NCBI GenBank assembly: GCA_934167495.1
Contig: CAKPKP010000005.1
Span: 1-64,000 of the forward strand
DNA: 64,000 bases
Source: an uncultured Clostridia bacterium
GTDB lineage: Bacteria > Bacillota > Clostridia > TANB77 > CAG-508
Direction of reading: 5' to 3'
A model generated the notes under the pieces. It ran no database searches. It was not told the origin of the DNA and saw only the letters and a program-made list of their open reading frames with translations. The position numbers and the translations under genes were made by a program. Shown here one piece after another: positions 17,458-27,138 of this stretch (within the stretch, counting starts at the first letter, position 1; each line of letters starts with the position of its first letter).

Positions 17458-18693
17458 TTATAATTCACATTCTAATTTTTTTCCTTCATGCTCTATTTTG
17501 TGCCATGTTTTTTCTGGTATAAACAATCTATATAATGATATCAGTGAAAAAACTTGAATGAAAATTGGATATAAAATTATTGAGAACAACATTTTTCTTA
17601 TAGAGAAACCACTTTGCTTAGCTGCAAAAAAAGCTATAATATACATTTCAATACTTAAAGAAATTCCTGTCATTAAAGCGTATTCCTTCAATGTTCCTCC
17701 GTAAATAAGTGCAACAATTGAAATCATAATTCCTGCTAATATAGAAAAAGACATTCCTATTTCTGAAAGTACTGCTATAAAACAATCAAATCTAAATAAG
17801 CTTGGTTTCTTTATAATCTTTTTTATCATTTCTTTTATATAAAATCTTATTGTTTGATATCCTCCTGTTGCCCATCTACTTAATTGGTGAACCATCGCAA
17901 AAAATTTAGTTGGTTGTTCATCATAATAAATAGCATCTTCTGCATAATCTATCTTAATATCTTTTAAACTTTGCTGTGTTGCAAATTCTATATCTTCTGT
18001 CAATGTATATGTATTAAAACCTGATTCACTTATTAAAGATTCTAAAAATCCAAGTCCTGTTCCAGATAATGTTGCTGACAATCCTAAGTTCCTATGAGTT
18101 TTACAAAATAAATTCATAATAATACTCCAGTATACCGTATACCAGCTACTTACCATTGAATCATATGGATTCATTGCAACACGATTACCTGTAATTATTT
18201 TACTTCCCTCACAAAACTTTTCGTTAAATATTTCTAAAAATTCAGGAACAATTTGATTATCTGCATCAAAAAGTATAAAAGCATCTGATAAATCTTTATT
18301 TTCCTTTATTATTTTTTCTAATCCCCATTTTAAAGCAATTCCTTTTCTTTTTGCCCCCTCATCTGTTTTATGCTCATATATTGTTACAAAATCATATTTT
18401 TCAGCTGATTTTACAGTATTATCAGTACAATTATCTGCAATTAAAAATACTTTCCAATATTTCGAAGAATAAGTTTGTTTTTTCAAACTATCTAATATAC
18501 CACAAATTACATTTTCCTCGTTGTGTGCACAAATGACAATATCAAATTTAAAATTTTTATTATAAATTTTTTTAGCTTTCTCTTTTTTATTTCCCTTTAT
18601 ACTTCCTATTACAGCAACTAACATCGACCATCCTAGAATTACTGATGTAATACACTGAATCAATGCTATTATTGTTAAAATTACAATTTTCAT
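17458..18693 (-). CDS. membrane glycosyltransferase family 2 (processive type)
   Basis: 411 aa. One N-terminal helix, a cytoplasmic GT-A domain and about three C-terminal helices. Motifs: IVICAHNEENVI start of fold, DADN (metal/sugar nucleotide), LTEDIEF (TED) and QLSRW (QxxRW), the set of cellulose or hyaluronan synthase-like enzymes. Expected to polymerise or transfer sugars from UDP-sugars at the membrane. It stands alone downstream of the anchored protein and upstream of mgtA, without other polysaccharide genes. AAAGGG precedes the ATG. Confidence 0.85.
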   Translation of the reverse strand: MKIVILTIIALIQCITSVILGWSMLVAVIGSIKGNKKEKAKKIYNKNFKFDIVICAHNEENVICGILDSLKKQTYSSKYWKVFLIADNCTDNTVKSAEKYDFVTIYEHKTDEGAKRKGIALKWGLEKIIKENKDLSDAFILFDADNQIVPEFLEIFNEKFCEGSKIITGNRVAMNPYDSMVSSWYTVYWSIIMNLFCKTHRNLGLSATLSGTGLGFLESLISESGFNTYTLTEDIEFATQQSLKDIKIDYAEDAIYYDEQPTKFFAMVHQLSRWATGGYQTIRFYIKEMIKKIIKKPSLFRFDCFIAVLSEIGMSFSILAGIMISIVALIYGGTLKEYALMTGISLSIEMYIIAFFAAKQSGFSIRKMLFSIILYPIFIQVFSLISLYRLFIPEKTWHKIEHEGKKLECEL

Positions 18694-18824
18694 ATTTTCC
18701 CTTTCTGCTATACTATTGATTGATATATTTTATGAGCTCATTATATCTCAATTTTTTATATTTTTAAATACATATTACTGTATTTTTATATATTTTATTC
18801 TTTTTTAATTTCTCTATTATACAA

Positions 18825-18854
18825 AAAGAGGCACTTTAACAAAAGTACCTCTTT
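18825..18854 (-). terminator. terminator of the 376-codon anchored-protein gene
   Basis: AAAGAGGTACTTT pairs with AAAGTGCCTCTTT (one mismatch/wobble), followed by TTTTTG on the minus strand. The box AATTTCTCTATTATACAAAAAG (18807-18828) flanks it, as at other terminators here. Confidence 0.75.
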
Positions 18855-18885
18855 TACAATTTAAAATGTATTAATATACATTCTA

Positions 18886-20016
18886 TTAATATTTTTCAAT
18901 ATAGCCACTTGTTTTTTCTGTATACATATCATCAGTTATTGATTTATATCTGTTTCCTTGATAATCATCTGTAAAACCATTATAAGCTTTATAAATATCA
19001 CCTGTATCTGTATCATAAACTCTCTCATAACCTAAAGTTGCATCACTTTGTTTTTGACTCATAATATCATAAGTTTTTTGTCTATTTTCCCAAGCTTCAA
19101 AATATGAATCATATGCTTTTTGCATTTGAGCATTTAATTCTAATGCATTTTTAGTTTGAGCATTTCCATCATCAATTGTTTGTTTAACATATGAATCAGT
19201 AAATTCAATAGAATTAATAGAATTTAATAAAGTATCTTTATAATTAATAAATTGATCTTTAGATGTAGTAATTGACATAATATCATAAATCATATAATAT
19301 GACATATCTACTGTTCCTTGATACTGACTACCAAAATTTACAATAGAAGCCATAAATAATCCTTCACCAGATTTAGAATTTTCATTTGTAAATGTAGCTC
19401 TTAAAACTTTACTATCTAAAGCTACACTTTTCATGCTAGCATTTGAATCTGATTCTTCTATTTCTGTAAAATTACTAAATGTAGGGAATTTAAATGTGCT
19501 TAAAGTTGGCTCTACAGAATTTAAATAAGATGATATTTGATTAAATGAACTATAAAAATTCTCTACTGTTGGATTACTTAATACAACTGCATCTGCAAAT
19601 ACTTTGTATTGAGTACTATTTCCAGATAGTTGACTATAATTCTGCCACGTACTTTTTGCACTTTCACTCTTTAATAATGGTTGAATTTTTAACATTAAAA
19701 ATATTTGATTGTTAGTATCCTTTGGATCATATGCTCTAATTGCATAATACATTCCAGTTCCACCTGTCTCTACTGTCCAACCTTTTGGCTTTTTCATACT
19801 AAAAGCTGTGTTTGAAAAATCCTCCAATTCTATTGCTTCTTCTTTAACTACTTTTACATTTTCTTTGTTCAATATACTATTATTTGAATTATTATTTATA
19901 GCTATCTCACCTCCATTTTTTTGATTTATCAAAATTGCTAATAATACAAAAATTATTATTATCAAAGCCACTATAACTATAAGAAATATTTTTTTACTTT
20001 TATTTTTTTCTTCCAT
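18886..20016 (-). CDS. membrane-anchored hypothetical protein, 376 aa
   Basis: Short charged N-terminus, one strongly hydrophobic helix (about residues 10-32), then a long extracytoplasmic part beginning with an Asn-rich linker. The middle (FSMKKPKGWTVETGG...MYYAIRAYDP) resembles secreted PsbP-like or lipoprotein-type beta domains, only loosely. The C-terminal 100 residues contain a helical stretch (ALELNAQMQKAYDSYFEAWENRQK) and Tyr/Asp-rich tail. AAAGGAG lies nine bases before the chosen ATG, ten codons inside the longest frame. Own terminator. Function unknown. Confidence 0.65.
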   Translation of the reverse strand: MEEKNKSKKIFLIVIVALIIIIFVLLAILINQKNGGEIAINNNSNNSILNKENVKVVKEEAIELEDFSNTAFSMKKPKGWTVETGGTGMYYAIRAYDPKDTNNQIFLMLKIQPLLKSESAKSTWQNYSQLSGNSTQYKVFADAVVLSNPTVENFYSSFNQISSYLNSVEPTLSTFKFPTFSNFTEIEESDSNASMKSVALDSKVLRATFTNENSKSGEGLFMASIVNFGSQYQGTVDMSYYMIYDIMSITTSKDQFINYKDTLLNSINSIEFTDSYVKQTIDDGNAQTKNALELNAQMQKAYDSYFEAWENRQKTYDIMSQKQSDATLGYERVYDTDTGDIYKAYNGFTDDYQGNRYKSITDDMYTEKTSGYIEKY

Positions 20017-20126
20017 ACTTATAACTCCTTTTACTAAATATATCACATAATACTTTTTTATTTTATGTTTTTACCACTTTTTCCATGCATTTTTGGTAAT
20101 TATATTTTGCTTTTAATTTACTAATA

Positions 20127-20699
20127 TTACATACTCTTTATATATCTATATATTTCGCCCCAGTTACTAACTTCTTTTAAATATTCATTTTGTTCTAATT
20201 TTTTCATTTCTTTATCTCTAAAATAAATTGTTTTAATACCATTTGATGATAATTTCTTACAAACCTCATATGAATCATCTATCATAAAATCAATATTTTC
20301 TTTTTGTGCAACTTCTAGTTTATCTTCTTGTTTCCAGTAATATGCGTTAAATGAAATTCCTTCTTCTTTAAACTTTGCCATTGCAACATCCTTCATTTCT
20401 TCTATCATACCTCCTCTTGCTGATATTACAACAAATTCATTTCCTTCTTTTTGCAACATATTAATTACATCTTTTGCACCTGGTATTAGTTGTGTTTGTT
20501 TTGACAATTTTAAGAAATATTTATTAACAAAATTCATCCTCTCCTCTTCAGTCCAGTCATATCTATTTCTTAAATAATGTTCATTTCTATTAATAATCCC
20601 ATTTTTCTTTAATTCTATAAAATCGTATAAATCACCATAAGTTTTTAATACTCTTTCATAATCTAGTATTACTCCATCTACATCTATTCCTATTTTCAT
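20127..20699 (-). CDS. HAD-type 5'-nucleotidase-like phosphatase (NT5C-like)
   Basis: 190 aa. The start MKIGIDVDGVILDYE carries the DxDG nucleophile motif; VISARGG holds the Thr/Ser motif II position; FMIDDSYEVCKKL gives the acidic motif IV. Size and layout match the family of cytosolic 5'(3')-deoxyribonucleotidase-like HAD proteins. Probably dephosphorylates a nucleotide or small phosphoester in the cytoplasm. GGGGG precedes the ATG. Followed upstream by another HAD gene 70 bases away. Confidence 0.75.
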   Translation of the reverse strand: MKIGIDVDGVILDYERVLKTYGDLYDFIELKKNGIINRNEHYLRNRYDWTEEERMNFVNKYFLKLSKQTQLIPGAKDVINMLQKEGNEFVVISARGGMIEEMKDVAMAKFKEEGISFNAYYWKQEDKLEVAQKENIDFMIDDSYEVCKKLSSNGIKTIYFRDKEMKKLEQNEYLKEVSNWGEIYRYIKSM

Positions 20700-20769
20700 A
20701 ATTTTCCCCCTTTATTTTTTTCACTCCAACTATATATATAATATACTTTCGCCTTCTCTACCATTACTC

Positions 20770-21489
20770 CTATTTTATAGCAAGACTTCCTTCAATTCTT
20801 GATTCGATATACTTACTAATTTTAGAATCTATACTAAAGTCGGAATCAAAACATTCATCAATAATTTGGTTAATATTTAGTTTTTTATAATTCTCCTTTG
20901 ACTTTTCATTTGATGAAATAAATATATTTTTTCCGCCTATACTATGTATGTATTCAAATGCAAATTTGTCAGTTAATCCATCTCCAAAATATACAATTTC
21001 TTGTGTTTCATTATTTTCACTTTGAATTCTTCTTATAACCTCTACTTTCTTTTCATCTGTCAATAAAAAATCTATATCTTCTAGCATCTCGTTTTCTTTT
21101 TTAAAAGTTACCCCATAAATTCCATCTACTAACTTACTAATTGCTGTCTCTTCAATATAATCCTTTATACCGGAAGTAACTATATAATGCTTAATTCCTG
21201 TTTTTGAACTTTGAAATTTTTTAAAATATTCTATAACTCCATTATTAAATTTAACGTTTTTTGCCCCTAAACAAATATTGTTTCTTGACATTATGATTCC
21301 ATTTTCTCTTAAAATATCTCTATAACATTTATAATAAGAATCATATATTCCTACAGCATTACCATTTTCTATTTCTTTATTAATTCTTTTCATTAAAATT
21401 TCATCTGTATAACCAGTTTGACGTAATATTTCATATTGTGGTAATGAATATGGAGTTAATGTGCCATCAAAATCATATATTATTATCAT
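20770..21489 (-). CDS. HAD superfamily phosphatase, 239 aa
   Basis: DxD motif IIIYDFDGTLTPYS at residues 2-14; VTSGIKDYIEETA is motif II; YFGDGLTDKFAFEYI is motif IV. The small alpha-helical cap between motifs I and II is PSP-like. Substrate not predictable. GGAGA precedes the ATG. It sits between the PP2C-like gene and the NT5C-like gene, so three phosphatases lie in a row, probably one transcription unit. Confidence 0.78.
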   Translation of the reverse strand: MIIIYDFDGTLTPYSLPQYEILRQTGYTDEILMKRINKEIENGNAVGIYDSYYKCYRDILRENGIIMSRNNICLGAKNVKFNNGVIEYFKKFQSSKTGIKHYIVTSGIKDYIEETAISKLVDGIYGVTFKKENEMLEDIDFLLTDEKKVEVIRRIQSENNETQEIVYFGDGLTDKFAFEYIHSIGGKNIFISSNEKSKENYKKLNINQIIDECFDSDFSIDSKISKYIESRIEGSLAIK

Positions 21490-21577
21490 TTTTTAGTCTC
21501 CCAATTATATCTTTTAGATAGATTTTATAATTGCTCATATTTTGAAATAATTTCAATCTGTCTACAATACAGCAATT

Positions 21578-22408
21578 TTATATTTCAAATCTTATATAAG
21601 CCCTATCATCATAACTTTCTTGATTGTTATAAAAACCTCTTTCATAAGCAAATTCTTTATAACAAAGAGGATCAACTTCTTTAATATGTTTTAAATATTC
21701 TTCTGACTCCTTTAAACTACTAAATGGCTTTCTATATCCATCTGATACAAAAACAATTTCTTTTACATCAGATGGAACATCAATACATTTTATTAATTCT
21801 TTATTAGGGTTATTAAATCCATCAATCACTGCATAATCATATTTACTATTATATAATTTATTTCTTATGTATGGTTGTCTTTTTGATAAATTCTGCACAA
21901 ACTTTCCTGCAACATCTTCCTCTAGAAGTTGTTCCTCTGTATATCCTGTTGCTAAAAAATATTCTATTGTCATTATTCTTATTTTAGTATATAATTCATC
22001 AACTTCTAATTTATTTTCAAGTATATTATCACCATATAAAGCCATGCAATCTCCTATTAACCATATTTGATTATAGTTTTTTGAATATATTATAACAGAT
22101 GCAGATGGTTGGTCAGCAGCATCTCCTGATATTTCTTCAAAAATATTGTGTTTCTTATAAAACTCAAGTATATAATTATTTAAAAAATCTATACTTTGAT
22201 AACAGTCAAACTTATTATTTAACTTTGGGATAGCTTCTAATAAAACATCACATATTATTTTTCCTAATTTTTTATTTTCATACTTAAACGGGCTTTGAGA
22301 AGTAACTCCATCTATTACAGCTATAAAATCTTCTGTAACACAAATACCATCTTCACATAATTCTTCCTTATTAAATTTTCCTCTTAAAAATTTTTCTATA
22401 ACTCTCAT
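21578..22408 (-). CDS. PP2C-like serine/threonine phosphatase
   Basis: 276 aa. PPM-type pattern: ED near the start of the fold, AVIDGVTSQSPF (metal Asp-Gly), QPSASVIIYS, IWLIGDCMALYG, VFVSDGYRK and the terminal YDDRAYIRFEI with the DD metal pair. The middle helical insert is longer than usual. Cytoplasmic; would dephosphorylate Ser/Thr proteins. No partner kinase adjoins it, though a kinase triad with its own PP2C lies 6 kb away. GGAG before ATG. Confidence 0.7.
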   Translation of the reverse strand: MRVIEKFLRGKFNKEELCEDGICVTEDFIAVIDGVTSQSPFKYENKKLGKIICDVLLEAIPKLNNKFDCYQSIDFLNNYILEFYKKHNIFEEISGDAADQPSASVIIYSKNYNQIWLIGDCMALYGDNILENKLEVDELYTKIRIMTIEYFLATGYTEEQLLEEDVAGKFVQNLSKRQPYIRNKLYNSKYDYAVIDGFNNPNKELIKCIDVPSDVKEIVFVSDGYRKPFSSLKESEEYLKHIKEVDPLCYKEFAYERGFYNNQESYDDRAYIRFEI

Positions 22409-22445
22409 ATCTGCTCCTCTCTTCTATAATTTGCCATTTATTAAA

Positions 22446-22777
22446 CTAATCTTTATAATTTAACAACTCTAGTCTTAACTTATCATATACCTTAGTTTCA
22501 AGTTTTGATTTTTTCTTTAATTCTTCAAATTTATTATCCATAAGTGTAAACTCTTCTCTTGCACTCATTGCATGATCTGATATACAAATTTTTCCTATAA
22601 AATTAGAAAACATAAATCTATAAATAAATGCACATAAATCCTTTTTATTAACACAATTTTCATATTCACCTTTAGGAAGTATTTCATATCCTAGTTTTTT
22701 TAAGACATCATACCCTTCGATAATCGCATCCATAAATTTGAGCCAAGTACACCAGCACCAATAATTAATATTCTCAT
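22446..22777 (-). pseudogene. remnant of a ketopantoate-reductase-like (ApbA/PanE) gene
   Basis: A GGAGGTAAA site and ATG at 22777 begin MRILIIGAGVLGSNL, a dinucleotide-binding fold start, but the frame ends about 25 codons on. The rest (22446-22733, other frame) encodes about 95 residues resembling the helical C-terminal domain of the same family (SAREEFTLMDNKFEELKKKS). The middle, about 200 residues, is missing. An internal deletion with frameshift explains this best. Confidence 0.65.
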
Positions 22778-22812
22778 TTTACCTCCTTCTTTTTCATATA
22801 CTATTATATTTT

Positions 22813-23706
22813 TTATCTCACCAAAACTCCATTAAAAAATTGTTCTTGAAATGCAATCTGTGCATATATTTCATCATCACTTGGAATATTCACATCACTA
22901 CGGATATTCCCTTCTTCATCACAAGGAACTACAATCCATTTGGTTTCATTATCATCATATCGATGATATACTGCAATTACTTTTCCTGTATATTCCGTTA
23001 CAACTGAATTCTCCCCCAAAAGATAAATATCCTGCTCCGCTCCATCGCCACCTTTTACATCAGTAACATATCCGTAATTAATAGGATAAATTATATTTTT
23101 ATGTTTTGGATGAAAACTTCCAATAGGACGATCTATTTTTCCTCTTACTACTTGACCTATGACATCACGATATCTATCTAAAGGTATAGGATTTTTCTCA
23201 ACTTCAAAAATATCACCAATACTCAAACAGCATTCACCACGATCATACATTTCTTTAATTTCTTCCAATGTAAGCCATTTTGTTTGAATTACTTCTTTTG
23301 TTGTAGCTCTTTGTAAATCTGGTTCTTCTGTTATCTCAAAATAATAAGAATCTCTTATCCAGTTATATCGGCATCCATGATAAGTCATTGCAACTTTTGT
23401 AGCAAGAATTGTTGCATTTTCTGGTTGTAATGTGATTCCTACTTCCTCAAATACTTCTCTCAAAGCAGCATCTAAGCTATTTTCTCCTAATATGGAATGT
23501 CCCTCAACTGTTTCCCATTTCAAAGGATCTCTGTCTTTATCTGCAGAGCGCTGAGACACTAAATATTTTCCGGTCTTAGTATTTTTAATAAATACCATAA
23601 CCCACATATGAAATTCATCTTCCAAAAGATTTCCTTGTTCACCACGAACACACTTTTTTCCTGTTCTTTTCCTATCTCTTGTATACACGTCCCACAATTC
23701 ACTCAT
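22813..23706 (-). CDS. Nudix hydrolase fused to inorganic-pyrophosphatase-like domain
   Basis: 297 aa. Nudix box: Gly at SILGENSLDAALREVFEEVGI (about residues 69-92), with the REVFEEVG core intact, so hydrolysis of a nucleoside diphosphate derivative or isopentenyl-diphosphate-like compound is likely. From about residue 185 the sequence RPIGSFHPKH, YPINYGYV and a GGDGAEQD stretch resembles class I inorganic pyrophosphatase-like folds. Base composition is less AT-rich than its neighbours, suggesting separate ancestry. The ribosome site is weak. Alternative view: the C-terminal part may be only a binding domain. Confidence 0.75.
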   Translation of the reverse strand: MSELWDVYTRDRKRTGKKCVRGEQGNLLEDEFHMWVMVFIKNTKTGKYLVSQRSADKDRDPLKWETVEGHSILGENSLDAALREVFEEVGITLQPENATILATKVAMTYHGCRYNWIRDSYYFEITEEPDLQRATTKEVIQTKWLTLEEIKEMYDRGECCLSIGDIFEVEKNPIPLDRYRDVIGQVVRGKIDRPIGSFHPKHKNIIYPINYGYVTDVKGGDGAEQDIYLLGENSVVTEYTGKVIAVYHRYDDNETKWIVVPCDEEGNIRSDVNIPSDDEIYAQIAFQEQFFNGVLVR

Positions 23707-23925
23707 TGCTAATCCATATTCCTTTCTACTTTCTATTTCTTCTATTTTATATCATAAATCAACATTTTTTTATAGTCTTTTATAAATGGTTTCAAAAATA
23801 TTCTTTCTTACGCTTATGTTTCAATATTTTAAGTGTTGCATGATGCACACTATTCTGCCTTAAGTCTCTTTTTTTAGTTCATTCAATCTAAAATATTCTA
23901 TATTACATATTTTCCAGTATTTTTG

Positions 23926-25542
23926 TTAATTATTTATACTTTTTAATTCATTCCATCTATCTATAGACATCAAAACCTCTCTTGGCTTACTTCCTTGATA
24001 ACCAGATATAATTCCTCTTTCTTCCATCTGATCAATAATTCTTCCTGCTCTTGCATAACCTATTTCAAATCTTCTTTGTATAAATGAAGTAGAAGCTTGT
24101 CCTGTTTCTATTACTGCATCTATGGCATCCATTAAAAAAGGATCTGTATCATCATCAATATCTAATTTATGATTATTTAATATTTGAAATCTATCTTCAT
24201 TATATCCATTTTTTTCTTCTGATTTTATATAATTAGTAACTTTTTCTAACTCATTATTAGAGATAAAAGCACATTGATATCTTTTTAATTCATATATACC
24301 AACTTCTTTAAAAAACATATCTCCATTTCCTAATAGTTCTTCTGCTCCTATAGCATCTAAAACTACTTTTGAATCAATTTGTGATGGAAGTCTAAAAACT
24401 ACTCTAGTAGGTATATTGGCTTTTATTGTTCCGTTTATAATATTTATTGAAGGTCTTTCAGTAACTATTATGATATATATTCCAACAGCCCTTGCTTTCT
24501 GAGTTAGTATGTAAATATATTCTTCAATTTCCTTTTTATCTGTTTCTATTAAATCAGCATATTCATCTATAATAAGTATAATATTAGGCAATTTCTCACA
24601 ATCATTATGTTTTTCATTATATTCTTCTATATTCTTTACGCCTTTATTTTTAAGCATTATATATCTATTCTGCACCTCTTGACAGAGCCATGCCAATGCT
24701 CCTAAAGCCTTTCTTGTATCAGTTATAACTGGTACTAATAAATGTGGTATTTTATTATATAATGATAATTCTACAATTTTAGTATCTATCATTAAAAATT
24801 TTACTTCATTTGGTTTTGCTTTATATAAAATACTATTTATTAATATATGTAAAAACATACTCTTTCCAGATCCTGTTGTTCCTGAAATTAACATATGGGA
24901 TGTTTTTTCAATATCCATTATTTTATATTTTCCATAAATATCTTTTCCCAATCCAACTGTAAGTTTAGATATACTATTTTTAAATTCTTCAGCTTTTATA
25001 ATTTCTCCTAATTTAACTATCTCTTTATCTCTTCTTTCAGTTTCGATACCTAATAATTGCTTTTCTGGTATTATTTTAATATCTATAATTTTTGTTCCTA
25101 AATTTAAAGCTAAATCATCTTTTAGTTTCTTTACTTTATTAACAGCAATGCCTTCATCTAATCTTATTTCATATGTTACAATTATTGGACCTATTGATAC
25201 CTCTTCTACTTTAGCTTTCACTCCAAAGCTATATAATGTTCTTTGCAATTTTTTAGCACTTTCTACTAATATTTTTTTACTTTCTATTTGATTGAAATTT
25301 GTTTTCACATCTAATAATTCTAATGGTGGTAAATTATATTCTATTATTTCTGTTTCACTTTCTAGTGTTTCATTTTGACTATTATTTTGTTCTTTTTCTG
25401 TTAGTATTATATCTTCTTTTTGGTTTTCTTTAATTTCTATAACTTCTTGTTTAAATAATATTTCTTCATTTTCTTTTATTGCTTCAGCTACTAAATCGTT
25501 ATTTTTTTTATTTTTTATAAATTTAAAAAATCTTTCTATCAT
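23926..25542 (-). CDS. soluble FtsK/SpoIIIE-type DNA translocase
   Basis: 538 aa, roughly two thirds of normal FtsK. There are no membrane helices; the first 85 residues are Glu/Lys/Asn-rich. Then come the alpha domain, the motor with Walker A GTTGSGKSMF and Walker B IILIIDEYADLIE, and the gamma winged helix (SFIQRRFEIGYARAGRIIDQMEERG) that reads orienting sequences. Expected to pump double-stranded DNA. Lacking an anchor, it may act on a partner rather than at the septum, unless it is the chromosome's only FtsK with an atypical anchor. It follows the AlbA_2 gene by 18 bases, so they are co-transcribed. Confidence 0.85.
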   Translation of the reverse strand: MIERFFKFIKNKKNNDLVAEAIKENEEILFKQEVIEIKENQKEDIILTEKEQNNSQNETLESETEIIEYNLPPLELLDVKTNFNQIESKKILVESAKKLQRTLYSFGVKAKVEEVSIGPIIVTYEIRLDEGIAVNKVKKLKDDLALNLGTKIIDIKIIPEKQLLGIETERRDKEIVKLGEIIKAEEFKNSISKLTVGLGKDIYGKYKIMDIEKTSHMLISGTTGSGKSMFLHILINSILYKAKPNEVKFLMIDTKIVELSLYNKIPHLLVPVITDTRKALGALAWLCQEVQNRYIMLKNKGVKNIEEYNEKHNDCEKLPNIILIIDEYADLIETDKKEIEEYIYILTQKARAVGIYIIIVTERPSINIINGTIKANIPTRVVFRLPSQIDSKVVLDAIGAEELLGNGDMFFKEVGIYELKRYQCAFISNNELEKVTNYIKSEEKNGYNEDRFQILNNHKLDIDDDTDPFLMDAIDAVIETGQASTSFIQRRFEIGYARAGRIIDQMEERGIISGYQGSKPREVLMSIDRWNELKSINN

Positions 25543-25560
25543 AATTTTTCCTTTTTATTT

Positions 25561-27057
25561 TTATATACTTACATATTTTTGATTTTTATGATTTGGTTTT
25601 TCTGGTATAGTCATCTGCAACAATCCTTTTTCTAATAATGGTTTTAAATATAGCATTGTGAAATTTCTTGTATGTTTATATTCCATATATTCCATTATCT
25701 CTTTTTTGCTATGCGGTTCATTACAAAATTCTAATATCTTTATTTCTTGCTCATTTAACTTAGTCGGTTCTTGGTCGGTTCTTGGTCGGTCTTTTATTTC
25801 ATTTTCAAATCCCTCATGCATAAATATAGTTGTAATAAAATAATCTCTTGTATCATTTGTTTCAAATTCTGGTTCTTTTGAACCATTATTTTTTAAAGCT
25901 CTTTTAATTTTGGGAACTCCTGTATTTCTGCCCTCTGTTAATTTCAATTCTTTCAAAAATTCACCAATTCTACGATTTCTATATTTTCTTGCTATCATAT
26001 TTTTATCTTCAATTGATTTTTCGCTTATTGAGCGATCTGGTCCGGGATAGCTTACAATATGAATTCTATCTTCCATTATTCTTACTTCCACAGGTTCTCT
26101 TACATCATATCCTCTGTGATATACTGCATTTACAAGGGCTTCTTCAATTGCTTGATAAGGATAATTGAAAAATCTTTCTGCTTCTGCTTGTCCTTCAATT
26201 TTTAGTATTCTTTCTTCAATTACTGTATTTCTAATAAAAGTTAATGCACTTTTTATCATACTATCTATTGGTCCTTTAAATATTCTCTCTGTCATATTAT
26301 CACCTTCAGGACCATTTCTTAAATCTACTACTTCTATTTGTGAATATGGAAAGAATTTTTGTGGTTCATCATTAAAGAACATTAAACCAACATTTAGTGG
26401 TTTCATATATTCTGGTGTTCCATCAACAATTCTCATACTTTTGCATAAATTCATAAAATCCATATTTTCAGATTCTTTTAATAAATCACTCTTAATTTCA
26501 TATAAATAATTTTGAATTAATGGCAATTTCAAATCTCTAATTTCCGCTTCATGATTCATCCTATCGTCAAAAGGAATTGTTCTTGCCATATCATATAATT
26601 CTTTTTGCTCTGTTTCTGTTGCTTTTACTGTATTGGACATTTTTCTTATATAATATGAATATCCTCTGGAAAAATCTTTATCTAATGTTGTTGGACACTT
26701 GTATGGTCTTGTTTGTCCTCCAAAGCACCATACTACTAATATATTTTTCTCTTTATATTTTGCAACATCTACTATTGGTGTATATGATGGTTGTATTAAT
26801 TTGCATTTTGCTAGTAATTCTTTTTGAATTTTATCTATTTCTGATAATTCCAGTCCTGTTATTGGAATTTTAGGTCTCCCGTTTTCTTCTTCGACACCAA
26901 TTAATATATATCCTCCACCCCAATTATCTATATCATTTGCAAATGCACAAATTGTATGTAATATTGGTTCTGGATTCCAATTTTTCTTTAATTCTAACCT
27001 TGCATTTTCGACAATGTTCTCATTTAGTATATTCTCTATACTTGTAGGTAATTTCAT
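25561..27057 (-). CDS. AlbA_2 / HATPase_c_4 transcriptional-regulator-like protein
   Basis: 498 aa. Residues 15-150 form an AlbA_2 (Schlafen-like) domain: ENARLELKKNW, then GGGYILIGVEEENG. The middle is the HATPase_c_4 region (AIEEALVNAVYHRGY), and the last 65 residues a winged helix. COG2865-type proteins of this build are linked to regulation and to defence islands. Between ATPase and winged helix the coding DNA has an 11-base tandem repeat (25763-25793), so copy number changes would shift frame. GAGAGG precedes the ATG. DNA or RNA binding is a family expectation only. Confidence 0.82.
   Translation of the reverse strand: MKLPTSIENILNENIVENARLELKKNWNPEPILHTICAFANDIDNWGGGYILIGVEEENGRPKIPITGLELSEIDKIQKELLAKCKLIQPSYTPIVDVAKYKEKNILVVWCFGGQTRPYKCPTTLDKDFSRGYSYYIRKMSNTVKATETEQKELYDMARTIPFDDRMNHEAEIRDLKLPLIQNYLYEIKSDLLKESENMDFMNLCKSMRIVDGTPEYMKPLNVGLMFFNDEPQKFFPYSQIEVVDLRNGPEGDNMTERIFKGPIDSMIKSALTFIRNTVIEERILKIEGQAEAERFFNYPYQAIEEALVNAVYHRGYDVREPVEVRIMEDRIHIVSYPGPDRSISEKSIEDKNMIARKYRNRRIGEFLKELKLTEGRNTGVPKIKRALKNNGSKEPEFETNDTRDYFITTIFMHEGFENEIKDRPRTDQEPTKLNEQEIKILEFCNEPHSKKEIMEYMEYKHTRNFTMLYLKPLLEKGLLQMTIPEKPNHKNQKYVSI
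25763..25793 (+). repeat. 11-base tandem repeat inside the AlbA_2 gene
   Basis: GTCGGTTCTTG is repeated 2.8 times head to tail. It codes, on the minus strand, for an RPRTDQEPT linker. Eleven is not a multiple of three, so gain or loss of one unit would cut off the C-terminal winged helix. Confidence 0.8.
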
Positions 27058-27138
27058 ACTTTCAACTTCCTCTCAATCATAAAATATTTTAAAACTTTAC
27101 TTTTTCCTTTGATATTTTACTTTCAAATTTCTTTTGTT

